Origin: Gemmatimonadota bacterium
GTDB lineage: Bacteria > Gemmatimonadota > Gemmatimonadetes > Gemmatimonadales > Gemmatimonadaceae
Reading direction: 5' to 3'
Assembly: GCA_021324775.1 (NCBI GenBank)
Contig: JAJPIM010000024.1
Span: 304,460-368,459 of the forward strand
DNA: 64,000 nt
Under the pieces are notes generated by a model. The model searched no databases, had not been told where the DNA came from, and saw only the letters and a list, made by a program, of their open reading frames with translations. Every line of letters starts with the position of its first letter. The stretch's first letter is position 1. The position numbers were made by a program, and so were the translations under genes. Below are positions 36,067-45,311 of this stretch, in pieces.

Positions 36067-36684
36067 TTATTTCTTGAAAAGCTTCGCGTACTGGCCGTAG
36101 CCGTCGGCCGCGAGCTCGCTAGCGGGGATGAATCGCATCGCCGCCGAATTCATGCAGTAGCGAAGTCCGGTCGGCGCGGGGCCATCGTCGAACACGTGAC
36201 CCAGATGCGAATCCGCGTGGGCCGACCGCACTTCCGTGCGATCCATCCCCAGGGTCTTGTCGTCCCTCGACTTGATGTCGGCCGGCTCGAGCGGCTTGGT
36301 GAAGCTCGGCCACCCGGTGTGCGAGTCGAATTTATCGAGAGAGCTGAACAGGGGCTCGCCCGAAACGATGTCCACGTAAATCCCCGGGCGCTCGTTGTTC
36401 CAGTATTCGTTGTCGAATGGCCGCTCGGTCCCCGCCTGTTGCGTGATCTCGTACTGCTCCGGCGTGAGCTTCCGCCGCAGCTCGGCGTCGGCGGGCTTGC
36501 GATACGCCGCCCAGTTGGTCGTCCGCGCAGTAGCCGGTGACGCCATTTGCGACGAGGCGCTCGTCGCGGCGGTTTGTGCCGGCGCGGACTGCGCCCCTGC
36601 ACCGCCAGCGCTCGGAACCATCGCCGCCACGACCGCCGCGCCCACCGTTATCCACCGCGCTCCCCTGCCGTGCCCAGTTGTCAT
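36067..36684 (-). CDS. msrB: Secreted peptide-methionine (R)-S-oxide reductase
   Basis: A 205-residue MsrB that repairs oxidised methionine in proteins, exported to the periplasm by an N-terminal signal peptide ([21 protein letters not shown]). The SelR domain starts at about residue 68 ([20 protein letters not shown]) and contains [35 protein letters not shown] and the catalytic [13 protein letters not shown] (Cys177). Positions that hold zinc-binding and resolving cysteines in many MsrBs (CG.PLF and GCGWPSF) are Ser and Thr here, so Cys177 is the only cysteine in the protein. It is divergent from the ClC gene. Confidence 0.92.
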   Translation of the reverse strand: MTTGHGRGARWITVGAAVVAAMVPSAGGAGAQSAPAQTAATSASSQMASPATARTTNWAAYRKPADAELRRKLTPEQYEITQQAGTERPFDNEYWNNERPGIYVDIVSGEPLFSSLDKFDSHTGWPSFTKPLEPADIKSRDDKTLGMDRTEVRSAHADSHLGHVFDDGPAPTGLRYCMNSAAMRFIPASELAADGYGQYAKLFKK

Positions 36685-36892
36685 TGCCTCTCATCCCTCG
36701 GTTGACGGGCCGGCGCCGGACCCAGCGCTCGCGACCCCATCAGTGATTCGTACGGTAATACCCTAAGAGATACCCGTCGGCCCCATAGAACATTCCCGGC
36801 TCAAAGCATGAGAAAACCGCGCCGGCCGGGCTCGCTTCAGCCCGGAATATTATATTGGTGCCAATGGACCGAACCGGACACATGGCGCGCAC

Positions 36893-38812
36893 ATGACCCC
36901 CACACCCCCCGCGTCCCCGGTTCCGGTCGCGCCGTCCCTTGAGGCTGCCGTATCGGACCTTCGCCTGCCTCGCGCGACCGAGCGGAACGGCCGCATCCTG
37001 TTCCTGTCGGGACTCGCGGTCGGTGTCGCCATCCTCGCGGCCATCGCCGCGCGCGTCCTGACGTCGCTAATCGGCCTCATCACCAATCTCGCGTTCTACG
37101 GAACCTGGTCGCCAGCGTTCTCCTCGCCGGCCAACAACCACCTCGGCGCTCTCGTCATTCTCATCCCCGTCGTCGGCGGGGTGATCGTGGGACTCATGGC
37201 GCGCTACGGATCGGCAGCCATCCGCGGGCACGGGATCCCCGAGGCAATGGAGCAGATCCTCCTCAACCAGAGCCGCGTCGCGCCACGCGTGACGTTCCTC
37301 AAGCCCATATCGGCCGCCATCGCGATCGGCACCGGCGGCCCGTTCGGCGCCGAAGGTCCGATCATCGCCACGGGAGGCGCACTCGGTTCGGTCATCGGCC
37401 AGATGCTGCGGACGACCGCCGACGAGCGAAAGATCCTGCTCGCCGCCGGCGCGGCGGCCGGCATGGCGGCGACATTCGGCAGTCCGGTCTCCGCGGTGCT
37501 GCTCGCGGTCGAGCTCCTCCTCTTCGAGTACCGCGCACGGTCGCTCATCCCGGTGTCGTTCGCCGCCGCCGCGGCCACCATCGTGCGGATGGCCTTCGTC
37601 GGATCGGCGCCCATCTTCCCGATGCCCCTCGTCGCCCCTCCCGGTGGCGCAGCGCTCGCGACGTACGTGGTGCTGGGCGCGGTCATCGGCGTCGCGGCCG
37701 TCTACATCACTCGCGCGCTGTACCTCATCGAAGATGGCTTCGAGCACCTGCCGGTCCACTGGATGTGGTGGCCCGCACTCGCGGCGGTCGTCGTCGGACT
37801 GGTGGGGTGGGTGGCGCCACGCACGCTCGGCGTCGGCTACGTCAACATCGAGCAGACGCTCGCGGGAACGCTCGCCGGACGGGCCCTCCTGCTGCTCGTG
37901 GTGTTGAAGTTCGTGTCCTGGGTGATCGCACTCGCGAGCGGGACGTCGGGCGGGACGCTCGCGCCGCTCTTCACGATCGGCGGCGGCCTCGGTGCATTGA
38001 TCGGCACCGTGCTCGAACGATCGGCGCCAATGCTGCACGTGGATGCGCACATCGCCGCACTCGTGGGGATGGCCGCGATCTTCGCCGGGGCGTCACACGC
38101 GTTGCTGGCATCGGTGATCTTCGCGTTCGAGACCACGCGCCAGCCCATGGGACTCCTGCCGCTCCTGGCGGGCTGCAGCGCCGCCTATCTCGTGTCGCTC
38201 CGGCTCATGCCGCATTCATCGATCATGACGGAGAAGCTCGCCCGGCGGGGCACCCGCATCCAGTCCGAGTATCAGGCTGACTACCTGAGCCAGATTCTGG
38301 TTCGCGACATCGCGACGACCACGCCGGTCGTGCTGCGGACCACCGATGCGGTCGAGGATGTCCGCGACTGGATCGTCTCGCGCGAGCCAGGGTCCACACA
38401 TCAGGGTTATCCGGTGGTCGATGAGAAGGGCGCGCTGGCCGGCGTCGTGACGCGCCGCGACTTGCTGGATCTCGAGCTTCCGGTCACGTCGCTCGTCCGC
38501 GATCTCATCGCCCGTGTGCCCGTGGTCATCTACGACGACAGCTCGGCCCGTGAAGCCGCCGACCATATGGTGCGCGAAGAAGTCGGGCGCCTCCCGGTCG
38601 TAACGCGCGACGCTCCGCGCACCGTGATCGGTATGGTGTCGCGCAGCGACTTGCTGGGCGCACACGCGCGCCGGCTGGCCGCGCACGATGACGCCGAGCG
38701 ACACCTCTCGCCGCAACCGATGCGAGGATTCGTCGCGCCGCTGTCGCGGCGCCGTGCCGCTGCGACGACCCCGCCAAATGGGGATGAGGAGCCCGATGGC
38801 CACGCGACGTAA
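36893..38812 (+). CDS. ClC chloride channel/transporter with two CBS domains
   Basis: A 639-residue ClC protein. The selectivity-filter motifs are recognisable as TGGPFGAEGPI (with the gating glutamate) and GTSGGTLAPLFTIGG (GxFxP region), with about eleven to twelve helices over residues 35-440. A cytoplasmic pair of CBS domains follows (QILVRDIATTTPVVL to VVDEKGALAGVVTRRDLLDL, and VRDLIARVPVVIYDD to VVTRDAPRTVIGMVSRSDLL), likely binding nucleotides. No Shine-Dalgarno precedes ATG 36893. Instead a four-codon frame ATG GCG CGC ACA TGA (36882-36896) overlaps the start, so translational coupling from a tiny leader is possible. The stop overlaps the next gene. Confidence 0.9.
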   Translation: MTPTPPASPVPVAPSLEAAVSDLRLPRATERNGRILFLSGLAVGVAILAAIAARVLTSLIGLITNLAFYGTWSPAFSSPANNHLGALVILIPVVGGVIVGLMARYGSAAIRGHGIPEAMEQILLNQSRVAPRVTFLKPISAAIAIGTGGPFGAEGPIIATGGALGSVIGQMLRTTADERKILLAAGAAAGMAATFGSPVSAVLLAVELLLFEYRARSLIPVSFAAAAATIVRMAFVGSAPIFPMPLVAPPGGAALATYVVLGAVIGVAAVYITRALYLIEDGFEHLPVHWMWWPALAAVVVGLVGWVAPRTLGVGYVNIEQTLAGTLAGRALLLLVVLKFVSWVIALASGTSGGTLAPLFTIGGGLGALIGTVLERSAPMLHVDAHIAALVGMAAIFAGASHALLASVIFAFETTRQPMGLLPLLAGCSAAYLVSLRLMPHSSIMTEKLARRGTRIQSEYQADYLSQILVRDIATTTPVVLRTTDAVEDVRDWIVSREPGSTHQGYPVVDEKGALAGVVTRRDLLDLELPVTSLVRDLIARVPVVIYDDSSAREAADHMVREEVGRLPVVTRDAPRTVIGMVSRSDLLGAHARRLAAHDDAERHLSPQPMRGFVAPLSRRRAAATTPPNGDEEPDGHAT

Positions 38813-39317
38813 ACCGGGCGGCACAGCCGCACAGCGCGACGGCGCGTCCGCGCTCGACTCGATGCGCCGCATTGTGCGCGCGCTCGGCATTTCGGCCCGC
38901 ACTGCCGAGCGTTCGATCGGCATCACCGGCGCGCAGTTGTTCGTGCTGCGCGTACTGGACGCGCACCCCGCGCAGTCACTCAACGAGCTGGCGATGCTGA
39001 CCTTCACGCATCAGAGCACCGTGTCGGTCATCGTCGACCGGCTCGTCAGCCGCGGGTTCGTGACTCGATTGCGATCGGACACCGACGGCCGCCGGGTGGT
39101 CCTGGCGCTCACCGCAGCCGGCCGGCGCACCCTTCGCCACGCGCCGCCCCCGACGCAGATGCGGCTCATCACGGCCATCAATTCGCTCCCACCCGCCCGC
39201 CGCCGCGAATTGGCGAAAACGCTCAAGGCGGTCGTGGATTCCATGGGCGTCGCGGGTGGGACCACGGGGCTCCCCTTCGACGAGCCCGCGTCGCCACGAG
39301 CGCGACGCCGGCGGTAG
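38796..39317 (+). CDS. MarR-family transcriptional regulator
   Basis: A 173-residue winged-helix regulator. Start ATG 38796 has GAGGAG 7 bases upstream and overlaps the end of the ClC gene by 17 bases, which indicates co-expression. The fold signatures are GITGAQLFVLRVLDAHPAQS, the recognition region LAMLTFTHQSTVSVIVDRLVSRG and the wing RLRSDTDGRRVVLALTAAG. The C-terminal dimerisation helices include LPPARRRELAKTLKAVVDSM. Targets are unknown; being coupled to ClC it may control that gene or its own operon. Confidence 0.88.
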   Translation: MATRRKPGGTAAQRDGASALDSMRRIVRALGISARTAERSIGITGAQLFVLRVLDAHPAQSLNELAMLTFTHQSTVSVIVDRLVSRGFVTRLRSDTDGRRVVLALTAAGRRTLRHAPPPTQMRLITAINSLPPARRRELAKTLKAVVDSMGVAGGTTGLPFDEPASPRARRRR

Positions 39318-39498
39318 CGCGCCACTACAGCGGTTCGGCCTGCGCCCCGCAGGCTCGCTGCCGCGGAACGCGACACTCGGCAGGCCCAACTGTCTAGTTA
39401 TTTGTCTGAAAACAACTTATGGCGTCAAATTAGCCTAAACTAATGTTTCTCGCGCGTCGGCTGCCGCGTCTTCCCCGCAACGGGAGGACAGAGAGTCT

Positions 39499-40755
39499 AT
39501 GCGTCAGGTCTCGACCGAAATGGCATCGCCGAAATACCTCGCCGAAGCCGGCGCCCGCCCCTCCGGCGCCTTCCGCCACGACGCCGCCGCGCAGGGACGA
39601 TGGTCCGTTGGTGCGATCTGGGCGGCGCTCGCCGCGCTCGCGATCACCCTCGGCGCCTGTGAATCCCCGCCGGCGCTTGCCCCCACGACCCAGTCGCGGC
39701 TGACCATCGCCACGCAGGGCCGGCTCGAGCGTGGCGCGACGGTGCAGCTCCAGGTGATGCGCAACGGGACGCCCGTGAGCACCGGCGACATCAGCTGGAC
39801 CACCACATCGGCCGATCGCGTGCGGCTCGTCAAGCCTGACACCGCCGTCCTGATCGATACCGGCGACGTCACGATCACCGCCCACCTCGGCGTCGGGAAC
39901 ACCACCGTCACCGTCCACGTCGCCGCGCCGCCCGCCATCGTCTTCGCAATGCACGATGCCGGCTCCGGTGGTGCCCTCGGCGACTATGATGTCTACCGCG
40001 TGTCGCTGGACGGCTTGGGGCTCACCCAACTGACGTCGGGCGCCGCGGACAACGTCGAGCCGACAGCTTCCAATGGCGTCGTCGTGTTCACCAGTTACCG
40101 CGACGGGTATCCGGCGCTCTACCGCGTGTCCCTCAGCGGCGGCACCGAGTCGCGCCTGCCCGGCCTCTCCGGCTCCGCATTTCAGCCCTCGCTGTCGCCG
40201 GATGGATCACACCTCGCGTTCATCGCGCCGGACAGCGGTCTCGATAAGCTGTGGATCGCGGCGTCCGACGGTAGCAATGCGGTACGGCCGACCGCGAGCT
40301 TCGGATCACCCAGTGCGGAGGAAGCGAGTCCATCGTGGGCACCGTCGGGTGACTCGGTGGTGTTCGTGAGCACGACATTGGGCAACGCCGCGATCTTCGG
40401 CCTCGCGACGTCCACGGATGCGGCGTGGAGCCTCACCGATGGCGGGTTCACCGACGTCGATCCCGCATGGAGCCTCGACGGCCGCTCGGTGGCATTCGCG
40501 TCGGCGCGCGATGGAGACCTCGGCATCTTCGTTCTCACGATTGCGACCGGCCAGGTGGTTCGTGTGTCGCCGCAACCGAGCAACGCGGGGCAGCCGTGCT
40601 GGCTCTCTGACGGACGGATCGTGTACACCGAGGAGTCCTCGACACCGTCCGGCATCATCGCGCAGTTGAACTGGGCCGACCCGTCGCAGCCGGGTGTCGC
40701 TCACGTGATCCCGACGCCTGCCGGGAACCCCGAGAACGCGCAGCCCATTCGCTGA
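39499..40755 (+). CDS. TolB-like beta-propeller lipoprotein with an N-terminal Ig-like domain
   Basis: A 418-residue lipoprotein starting at ATG 39499 (GGGAGGA upstream). A 35-residue charged lead precedes the hydrophobic core IWAALAALAITLGAC (lipobox Cys). Residues about 60-145 form an Ig-like domain (RGATVQLQVMRNGTPVSTGD; VTITAHLGVGNTTVTVHV). The rest is a six-bladed PD40/TolB-type propeller with blades such as NVEPTASNGVVVFTSYRDG, FQPSLSPDGSHLAFIAPDSG and DVDPAWSLDGRSVAFASARDG. It is a close paralogue of the gene at 43441. No Pal or TolR partner is near, so it is probably a surface-exposed or periplasmic protein rather than cell-division TolB. Confidence 0.85.
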   Translation: MRQVSTEMASPKYLAEAGARPSGAFRHDAAAQGRWSVGAIWAALAALAITLGACESPPALAPTTQSRLTIATQGRLERGATVQLQVMRNGTPVSTGDISWTTTSADRVRLVKPDTAVLIDTGDVTITAHLGVGNTTVTVHVAAPPAIVFAMHDAGSGGALGDYDVYRVSLDGLGLTQLTSGAADNVEPTASNGVVVFTSYRDGYPALYRVSLSGGTESRLPGLSGSAFQPSLSPDGSHLAFIAPDSGLDKLWIAASDGSNAVRPTASFGSPSAEEASPSWAPSGDSVVFVSTTLGNAAIFGLATSTDAAWSLTDGGFTDVDPAWSLDGRSVAFASARDGDLGIFVLTIATGQVVRVSPQPSNAGQPCWLSDGRIVYTEESSTPSGIIAQLNWADPSQPGVAHVIPTPAGNPENAQPIR

Positions 40756-41104
40756 CATCACGAGCCGGCACGGACAGCCGGCTTTGAGACGAGCCGGCGA
40801 TCGCAGCACAGCACCACGGAACGCTCCGCAGCCCAGCGCCTCGCACGCCACGACTGCGGGGTGTTCAGCGTTTCAGGAGTTTCAGACCGCGGTACGCCGG
40901 AGGCCGGGACGCCCCGCGCGTCGCCGGCGCGTCCCCCACGCGCGAGTGAGCCCGATCACATCGAGGCTGCAGTCACCACGTCGCAACCACGGGAAGCCGC
41001 CATTAGAGGCCTCTAATCCAAGCCCGTAGGAGCTGTCCAATTTCGTGACAACTGGGGCCGGATTTCTAATGTGATTCCCGACGAGATAGTGCGTCGTACC
41101 GGAA
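40756..41104. promoter_or_regulatory. Intergenic region with a 16-bp perfect palindrome
   Basis: The 349-base gap before the propeller lipoprotein has no gene. It contains the perfect palindrome ATTAGAGGCCTCTAAT at 41002-41017, 87 bases before the start at 41105. This could be an operator for a dimeric regulator. A weak GTGACA...TAATGT promoter-like pair follows near 41045-41075. Confidence 0.4.
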
Positions 41105-43444
41105 ATGCATTGGAATTCTCTAATACTCATTGGGGCGGTCAGCGTCGTCGCTGCGTGCAGCGACGGTCGCGATCCCCTTGCGCCGTCTTCGAAGGGCCCG
41201 CTGGCCGTGCCGTCAGATCTCACGCCCCGCGCTATGCTCGATTGCGTCGGCACCCTGGCCGGCAGGTCGGGCGGATCGGCGGTGAAATGCGAGCCGGCAA
41301 CGGTCGATGGACCGGCTGCAGCCGCCGACCCGCAAGTCCGCCAGATGATCGCGCAGAGCGTCACGCTGGGCCGCCAGAACGTCGATGTGACGCTCGCGTT
41401 CTCCAATTTTGCGTTCTCGGGTGGTGTATTCTCGGCCAACGTGACGGTGCAGAATCTGCTCAACCAGACGATGGGCGACACCGTCAATGGAAGCCTGAGT
41501 CTCTCCGGCACGCGGGTCTTCTTCATCAGCAATCCCCCGGTCGCGGTCACGAGCGGCTCGGGGACGGCGACAATCGCTGCGCCCGATACGGGCGTGTTTA
41601 CCGCGACCTTCCAGCCCTATTTCGACTACAGCGCCGCGATCGCTCCCGGCGCCACGAGTCCCGCCCAGGTCTGGAAGTTCAACCTCAGCCCTGGTGTCAA
41701 AGGTTTCACGTTCTCCGTCGAGATCAGCACCATCCTGCCGGCCGAGAAAAGCATTCGCCGGTGGACGATGCTGAATCAGGGCCTGACCAGCAACAACCTC
41801 ACTGGTATCTGGCGCCATACCGCGACCGACGCCTATGCGGTCGGCGTCAACGGTATCTTGCTGCAATACAACGGATCGGCGTGGGCGGCGGTGAGCAGCG
41901 GTCTCTCCGCGTCCAACAACTATCGTGGTGTGTCCGGTGTCTCGGGCCAGGCCACCGCTTCGGTCTGGGCGGTGGGTGACAACGGCGTGGCCGTGCACGA
42001 CACCGCTGGCACCTGGACCAGCGTCTCGACGGGACAGAGCAACACCCTGTACGGAGTCTGGGTCGCCGGTCCGAGCAACGTCTACGCTGTGGGCGCGAAC
42101 GCGACCGTCGTTCACTACGACGGCACGCAATGGACGACGATGTCCACGCCTGGTGGCACGAAGGACCTGTACGCGATCTGGGGAAGCGACGCGACACACA
42201 TGTGGGCCGTCGGCGATAAGGGTAGGCTGATCTTCGGCAACGGCACCACATGGGTGAAGCAGTCGTCGGGCACCAACGAAGCCTTGACCGGCGTCTGGGG
42301 CGACGCCGCGACTGACGTGTACGCAGTCGGAACGAGCGGCACGATCATCCACCTGCCGGACTCCGCCGGCGACTGGTCCTCGATGCCGAACGGATCGAGC
42401 AACGACCTGGCCGCGATCGGTGGCAGTGCGGCGACGGATATCTGGGCTGTGGGAAACGACGGCACGACGCTCCACTACGACGGAACCTCGTGGTCCACCG
42501 TCGGTCCCAACAGCGGGATTCCGTTGACGGGGGTGACCGCTGGCTCGTCCTCCTCGATATGGGCCGTCGGCGTCCAAGGCAGCTTGCTTTCCTCGAGCGG
42601 CTCGGCATGGCAGGTATCCATGCAGAGTGGCCTCTCGTTCTACGGGGTGTGGGCGAGCAGTGCCACCGACGTCTACGTCTCCTCGCTCGGCACCGTACTC
42701 CATTACGACGGGACACATTGGACGAACGCATACGTGTCGGACGCGGATTCCATGGATGGGATCTGGGGCGGGGGCCCGCAGCCGGCGACGGTGTATTCGA
42801 TCGGCGCGAACGGCACGCTGGCGACACTGTCCGGCGGGATCTGGACCACGCAGAACATCGGGACGGCGGCCTACGCGCTCTGGGGACCGAACACCACCAG
42901 CTTCTACACGGGCGCTGGCGAGGGGCTGGTTGGCTATTTCGACAATGGAGCCCAGTCATCCTACCGCCTCGGGACGTCGGGCAGCATTCAGAGCATCTGG
43001 GGCAGTTCGTCCAGCAACGTGTACGCCGCGGCCAGCGATGGCGCGATCTGGAACGAAACGCACGCGAATGGCACGTGGAACAAGATGATCACACCGAATG
43101 GCACGGGGATGCTGAACTCGATCTGGGGCAGCTCTTCGACGGATATTTACGCAGTCGGAGCCAACGGCACGGTCCTTCACAACGCGGGGGCCACTGCATG
43201 GACCGCGCAGGCGAGCGGTACGACGGTCACGCTCCGGGACGTGTGGGCGGATGCGCCTGGCTCAGGATATACAGCGGACGCGTACGCGGTTGGGGACAAC
43301 GGGACGGTGCAGCACTACAACGGGGACAAGTGGATCAACATGCCCGCTCCAGTGAGCTCGCGGTTCCGCAGTGTCTACGGGACCTCGGCCACGAACCTCT
43401 ACGTCGTCGGCGACAACGGAGTGGTGCTGCTCGGCACGCAGTGA
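41105..43444 (+). CDS. Surface lipoprotein made of about ten WD-like propeller repeats
   Basis: A 779-residue lipoprotein (signal LILIGAVSVVAAC, Cys18). Residues about 30-210 are an N-terminal beta domain (NVDVTLAFSNFAFSGGVFSA). From about 220 to the end there are roughly ten to eleven 40-50 residue repeats of the form 'L.GVWG....DVYAVG.NGT..HYDG..W', e.g. LYGVWVAGPSNVYAVGANAT, LNSIWGSSSTDIYAVGANGT and FRSVYGTSATNLYVVGDNGV. The repeat pattern predicts one or two beta-propellers. Similar repeat proteins occur in myxobacteria and related predatory or gliding bacteria. Its stop overlaps the start of the downstream paralogue of the upstream neighbour. Confidence 0.8.
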   Translation: MHWNSLILIGAVSVVAACSDGRDPLAPSSKGPLAVPSDLTPRAMLDCVGTLAGRSGGSAVKCEPATVDGPAAAADPQVRQMIAQSVTLGRQNVDVTLAFSNFAFSGGVFSANVTVQNLLNQTMGDTVNGSLSLSGTRVFFISNPPVAVTSGSGTATIAAPDTGVFTATFQPYFDYSAAIAPGATSPAQVWKFNLSPGVKGFTFSVEISTILPAEKSIRRWTMLNQGLTSNNLTGIWRHTATDAYAVGVNGILLQYNGSAWAAVSSGLSASNNYRGVSGVSGQATASVWAVGDNGVAVHDTAGTWTSVSTGQSNTLYGVWVAGPSNVYAVGANATVVHYDGTQWTTMSTPGGTKDLYAIWGSDATHMWAVGDKGRLIFGNGTTWVKQSSGTNEALTGVWGDAATDVYAVGTSGTIIHLPDSAGDWSSMPNGSSNDLAAIGGSAATDIWAVGNDGTTLHYDGTSWSTVGPNSGIPLTGVTAGSSSSIWAVGVQGSLLSSSGSAWQVSMQSGLSFYGVWASSATDVYVSSLGTVLHYDGTHWTNAYVSDADSMDGIWGGGPQPATVYSIGANGTLATLSGGIWTTQNIGTAAYALWGPNTTSFYTGAGEGLVGYFDNGAQSSYRLGTSGSIQSIWGSSSSNVYAAASDGAIWNETHANGTWNKMITPNGTGMLNSIWGSSSTDIYAVGANGTVLHNAGATAWTAQASGTTVTLRDVWADAPGSGYTADAYAVGDNGTVQHYNGDKWINMPAPVSSRFRSVYGTSATNLYVVGDNGVVLLGTQ

Positions 43445-44664
43445 CCGGCCGGATTGCGGACGCCTGGCGGCGCGCGCTGGCGCGCGTGTCTGGCGTCCTC
43501 GAGCCGGGAGCACGGCATCTCGTGGTACGACGGCCCGCGCAGTGGCGGGCCGTCGTCGTTCCCAAGATCCTCGCGTGCGTGATGTCCGTGGCCCTGGCCG
43601 GGTGCCACAATGCGCCGACCGCGCTCACCGATAGCATCACCGTCACGGGTTTCGAGGAGCGCGGCGCATCGGTGACGCTGGCCTTTCTGCGCGGCGGGGC
43701 CACCGTGGCGCCAGCAACGGTGACGTGGTCGGCCAAGCCGGCATCCGCCGTCAGGTTTTCCGCGCAAGGAGTCGCGCGGTTCACCGACACAGGATCGGTG
43801 ATGTTCACGGGGCAGGACGGCGATGCGAGCGCATCGATCACCGTGCACGTGAAGTCGCCGCCGGTGATTCTATTCGACCTGCAGGATTCGGGTGGCGCCG
43901 GGAACCGCGACGTGTACGCCGCGGCGCTCGACGGAACCGGGCTGACGCAGTTGACCTCGGGCACCAGCGACAACGAGCAGCCCGCGTGGGCCCACGGGAA
44001 CGTTGTGTTCACGAGTTTCCGCGACGGGTATGCGGCACTCTACACCGTGCCGGTCACCGGGGGCGCGGAGACACGGATCGCGAGTATCCCGGCTCCGTCC
44101 GATCAGGCCTCGGTGACGGCGGATGGGACAACGCTCGCGTTCATCTCGCCGGTCGGCGGCGCCGACCATCTCTGGACGTCGGCGATCGACGGGAGCAATG
44201 CGACAGCGGCGACGGGCAGCGCGGGATTCGCGACCGCGGTGGAAGCGAGTCCGAGCTGGTCGAGTTCCGACGACACCCTGGTGGTCGTCACGACCCAGTT
44301 CGGCAACGCGTCGCTCGCGCGTCTCGCGGTGGCAGAGGGTTCGGAGACCTCGCTGACGGACGGATCGGCAACGGATGTGAATCCGGCGTGGAGTCCAGAC
44401 GGCGGGACGATCGCGTTCATCTCGACCCGCGATGGCGACGTCGCACTCTTCACGCTGACCGTGGCGACCGGTGTGATTCGGCGATTGTCGCCGAACCCCG
44501 CGAATGTCGCTGATGCAGGTTGGCTCTCGGACGGGCGGATCGTCTTCGCCTCCGAGTCAGGCTCATCGACCCAACTGCGGTGGCTTGACCCCGCACACCC
44601 CGACACCGGGACTGTCATACCGACCCCGGCAGGCAGCAACCCCCGGCGACCGGTCCGGGAGTAA
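43441..44664 (+). CDS. TolB-like beta-propeller lipoprotein, paralogue of the gene at 39499
   Basis: About 407 residues from GTG 43441, whose last two bases are shared with the upstream TGA (GTGA), suggesting translational coupling to the propeller lipoprotein. A basic lead precedes KILACVMSVALAGC (lipobox). The Ig-like part (GASVTLAFLRGGATVAPATV) and propeller blades (NEQPAWAHGNVVFTSFRDG, QASVTADGTTLAFISPVGG, DVNPAWSPDGGTIAFISTRDG) align with the 39499 gene. Some blades are almost identical in wording, consistent with duplication around the central gene. The frame is open far upstream (to 42490), but that part overlaps the previous gene. Confidence 0.8.
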   Translation: MTGRIADAWRRALARVSGVLEPGARHLVVRRPAQWRAVVVPKILACVMSVALAGCHNAPTALTDSITVTGFEERGASVTLAFLRGGATVAPATVTWSAKPASAVRFSAQGVARFTDTGSVMFTGQDGDASASITVHVKSPPVILFDLQDSGGAGNRDVYAAALDGTGLTQLTSGTSDNEQPAWAHGNVVFTSFRDGYAALYTVPVTGGAETRIASIPAPSDQASVTADGTTLAFISPVGGADHLWTSAIDGSNATAATGSAGFATAVEASPSWSSSDDTLVVVTTQFGNASLARLAVAEGSETSLTDGSATDVNPAWSPDGGTIAFISTRDGDVALFTLTVATGVIRRLSPNPANVADAGWLSDGRIVFASESGSSTQLRWLDPAHPDTGTVIPTPAGSNPRRPVRE

Positions 44665-44707
44665 TTCGGGCGTAGCCGCCGGTCCGGGAGCAGTTCGGGC
44701 GTAGCAG
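44650..44707. repeat. Two 29-bp tandem repeats at the lipoprotein 3' end
   Basis: CCGGTCCGGGAGTAATTCGG-CGTAGCCG (44650-44678) is repeated as CCGGTCCGGGAGCAGTTCGG-CGTAGCAG (44679-44707). The first copy includes the gene's stop codon TAA; in the second the stop is changed to CAG. Confidence 0.8.
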
Positions 44708-44823
44708 CCGCCAGTTTGGGGGCGCCGTCCGGCCGATTCGGCTCACGCTCTTGCCATTCCCATGTCCGTGGCCGCCGGTGATTTGGGCAGACAGTGCGTT
44801 TCCGGACTGCCATTTCCGGGCAC

Positions 44824-44845
44824 ATTAACGGTAGAGGTCGTTAAT
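44824..44845. promoter_or_regulatory. Inverted repeat upstream of the small gene at 44962
   Basis: ATTAACG and CGTTAAT, 7-bp perfect arms with an 8-base spacer, lie about 115 bases before ATG 44962 in otherwise G+C-rich sequence. A TTGACG box (44858-44863) follows but lacks a clear -10. This may be a binding site for a dimeric regulator. Confidence 0.4.
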
Positions 44846-44961
44846 TAATCCGCCGGATTGACGTCCAAAGGATGGAACGCCCTTTGCTTTACGCCGGGGC
44901 GTTCGCGGGCCGAAGAAGCACCAGACTGGCCCGACGACCCACCACCTGCCGAGACGCAATC

Positions 44962-45291
44962 ATGTCAGAGACCAAAGCCGCTCCAACCATAGATGCCAGC
45001 AACCGCACGAGAGATGCCAGCAACCGCACGAGCCCCCTCGACCACACCGAGCTGCTGCTGCTCGACGGCGCCGTGGCCCGCGTGACCGAATCATTCGTCG
45101 TGACGCACAAGCTGACGAACTCGCAGCGCGCGATCCTCGAGGAATACGGCGAGGACGTGAAGCTGCTGATGCCGAGATTGTTCGGTCCGGCCCGCGATTT
45201 CGCGGAGCAGATCGGAGAGCTGGTGCGGACAGTACTGGCCTCCGCGGCAGGTGCGCGCGAGGGCGCATCGAACAAGTACGCAGCCGCATAA
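44962..45291 (+). CDS. Small hypothetical protein, helical
   Basis: A 109-residue protein from ATG 44962 (MSETKAAP). An N-terminal segment contains a duplicated DASNRT(R) motif encoded by a 21-bp tandem repeat at about 44994-45034. The rest is mostly helical and soluble (LLLLDGAVARVTESFVVTHK, LTNSQRAILEEYGEDVKLLM, EQIGELVRTVLASAAGA). The open frame starts at 44872, but the extra 30 residues are Arg-rich and look non-coding. I do not recognise a family. A REP element begins 20 bases past the stop. Confidence 0.55.
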   Translation: MSETKAAPTIDASNRTRDASNRTSPLDHTELLLLDGAVARVTESFVVTHKLTNSQRAILEEYGEDVKLLMPRLFGPARDFAEQIGELVRTVLASAAGAREGASNKYAAA

Positions 45292-45311
45292 GGCCTGCCG
45301 ACGAGGGCAGC

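Noticed and set aside
42490..43440. Upstream part of the frame ending at 44664
   Set aside because: Overlaps the propeller lipoprotein in another frame; the lipoprotein signal peptide begins after GTG 43441.
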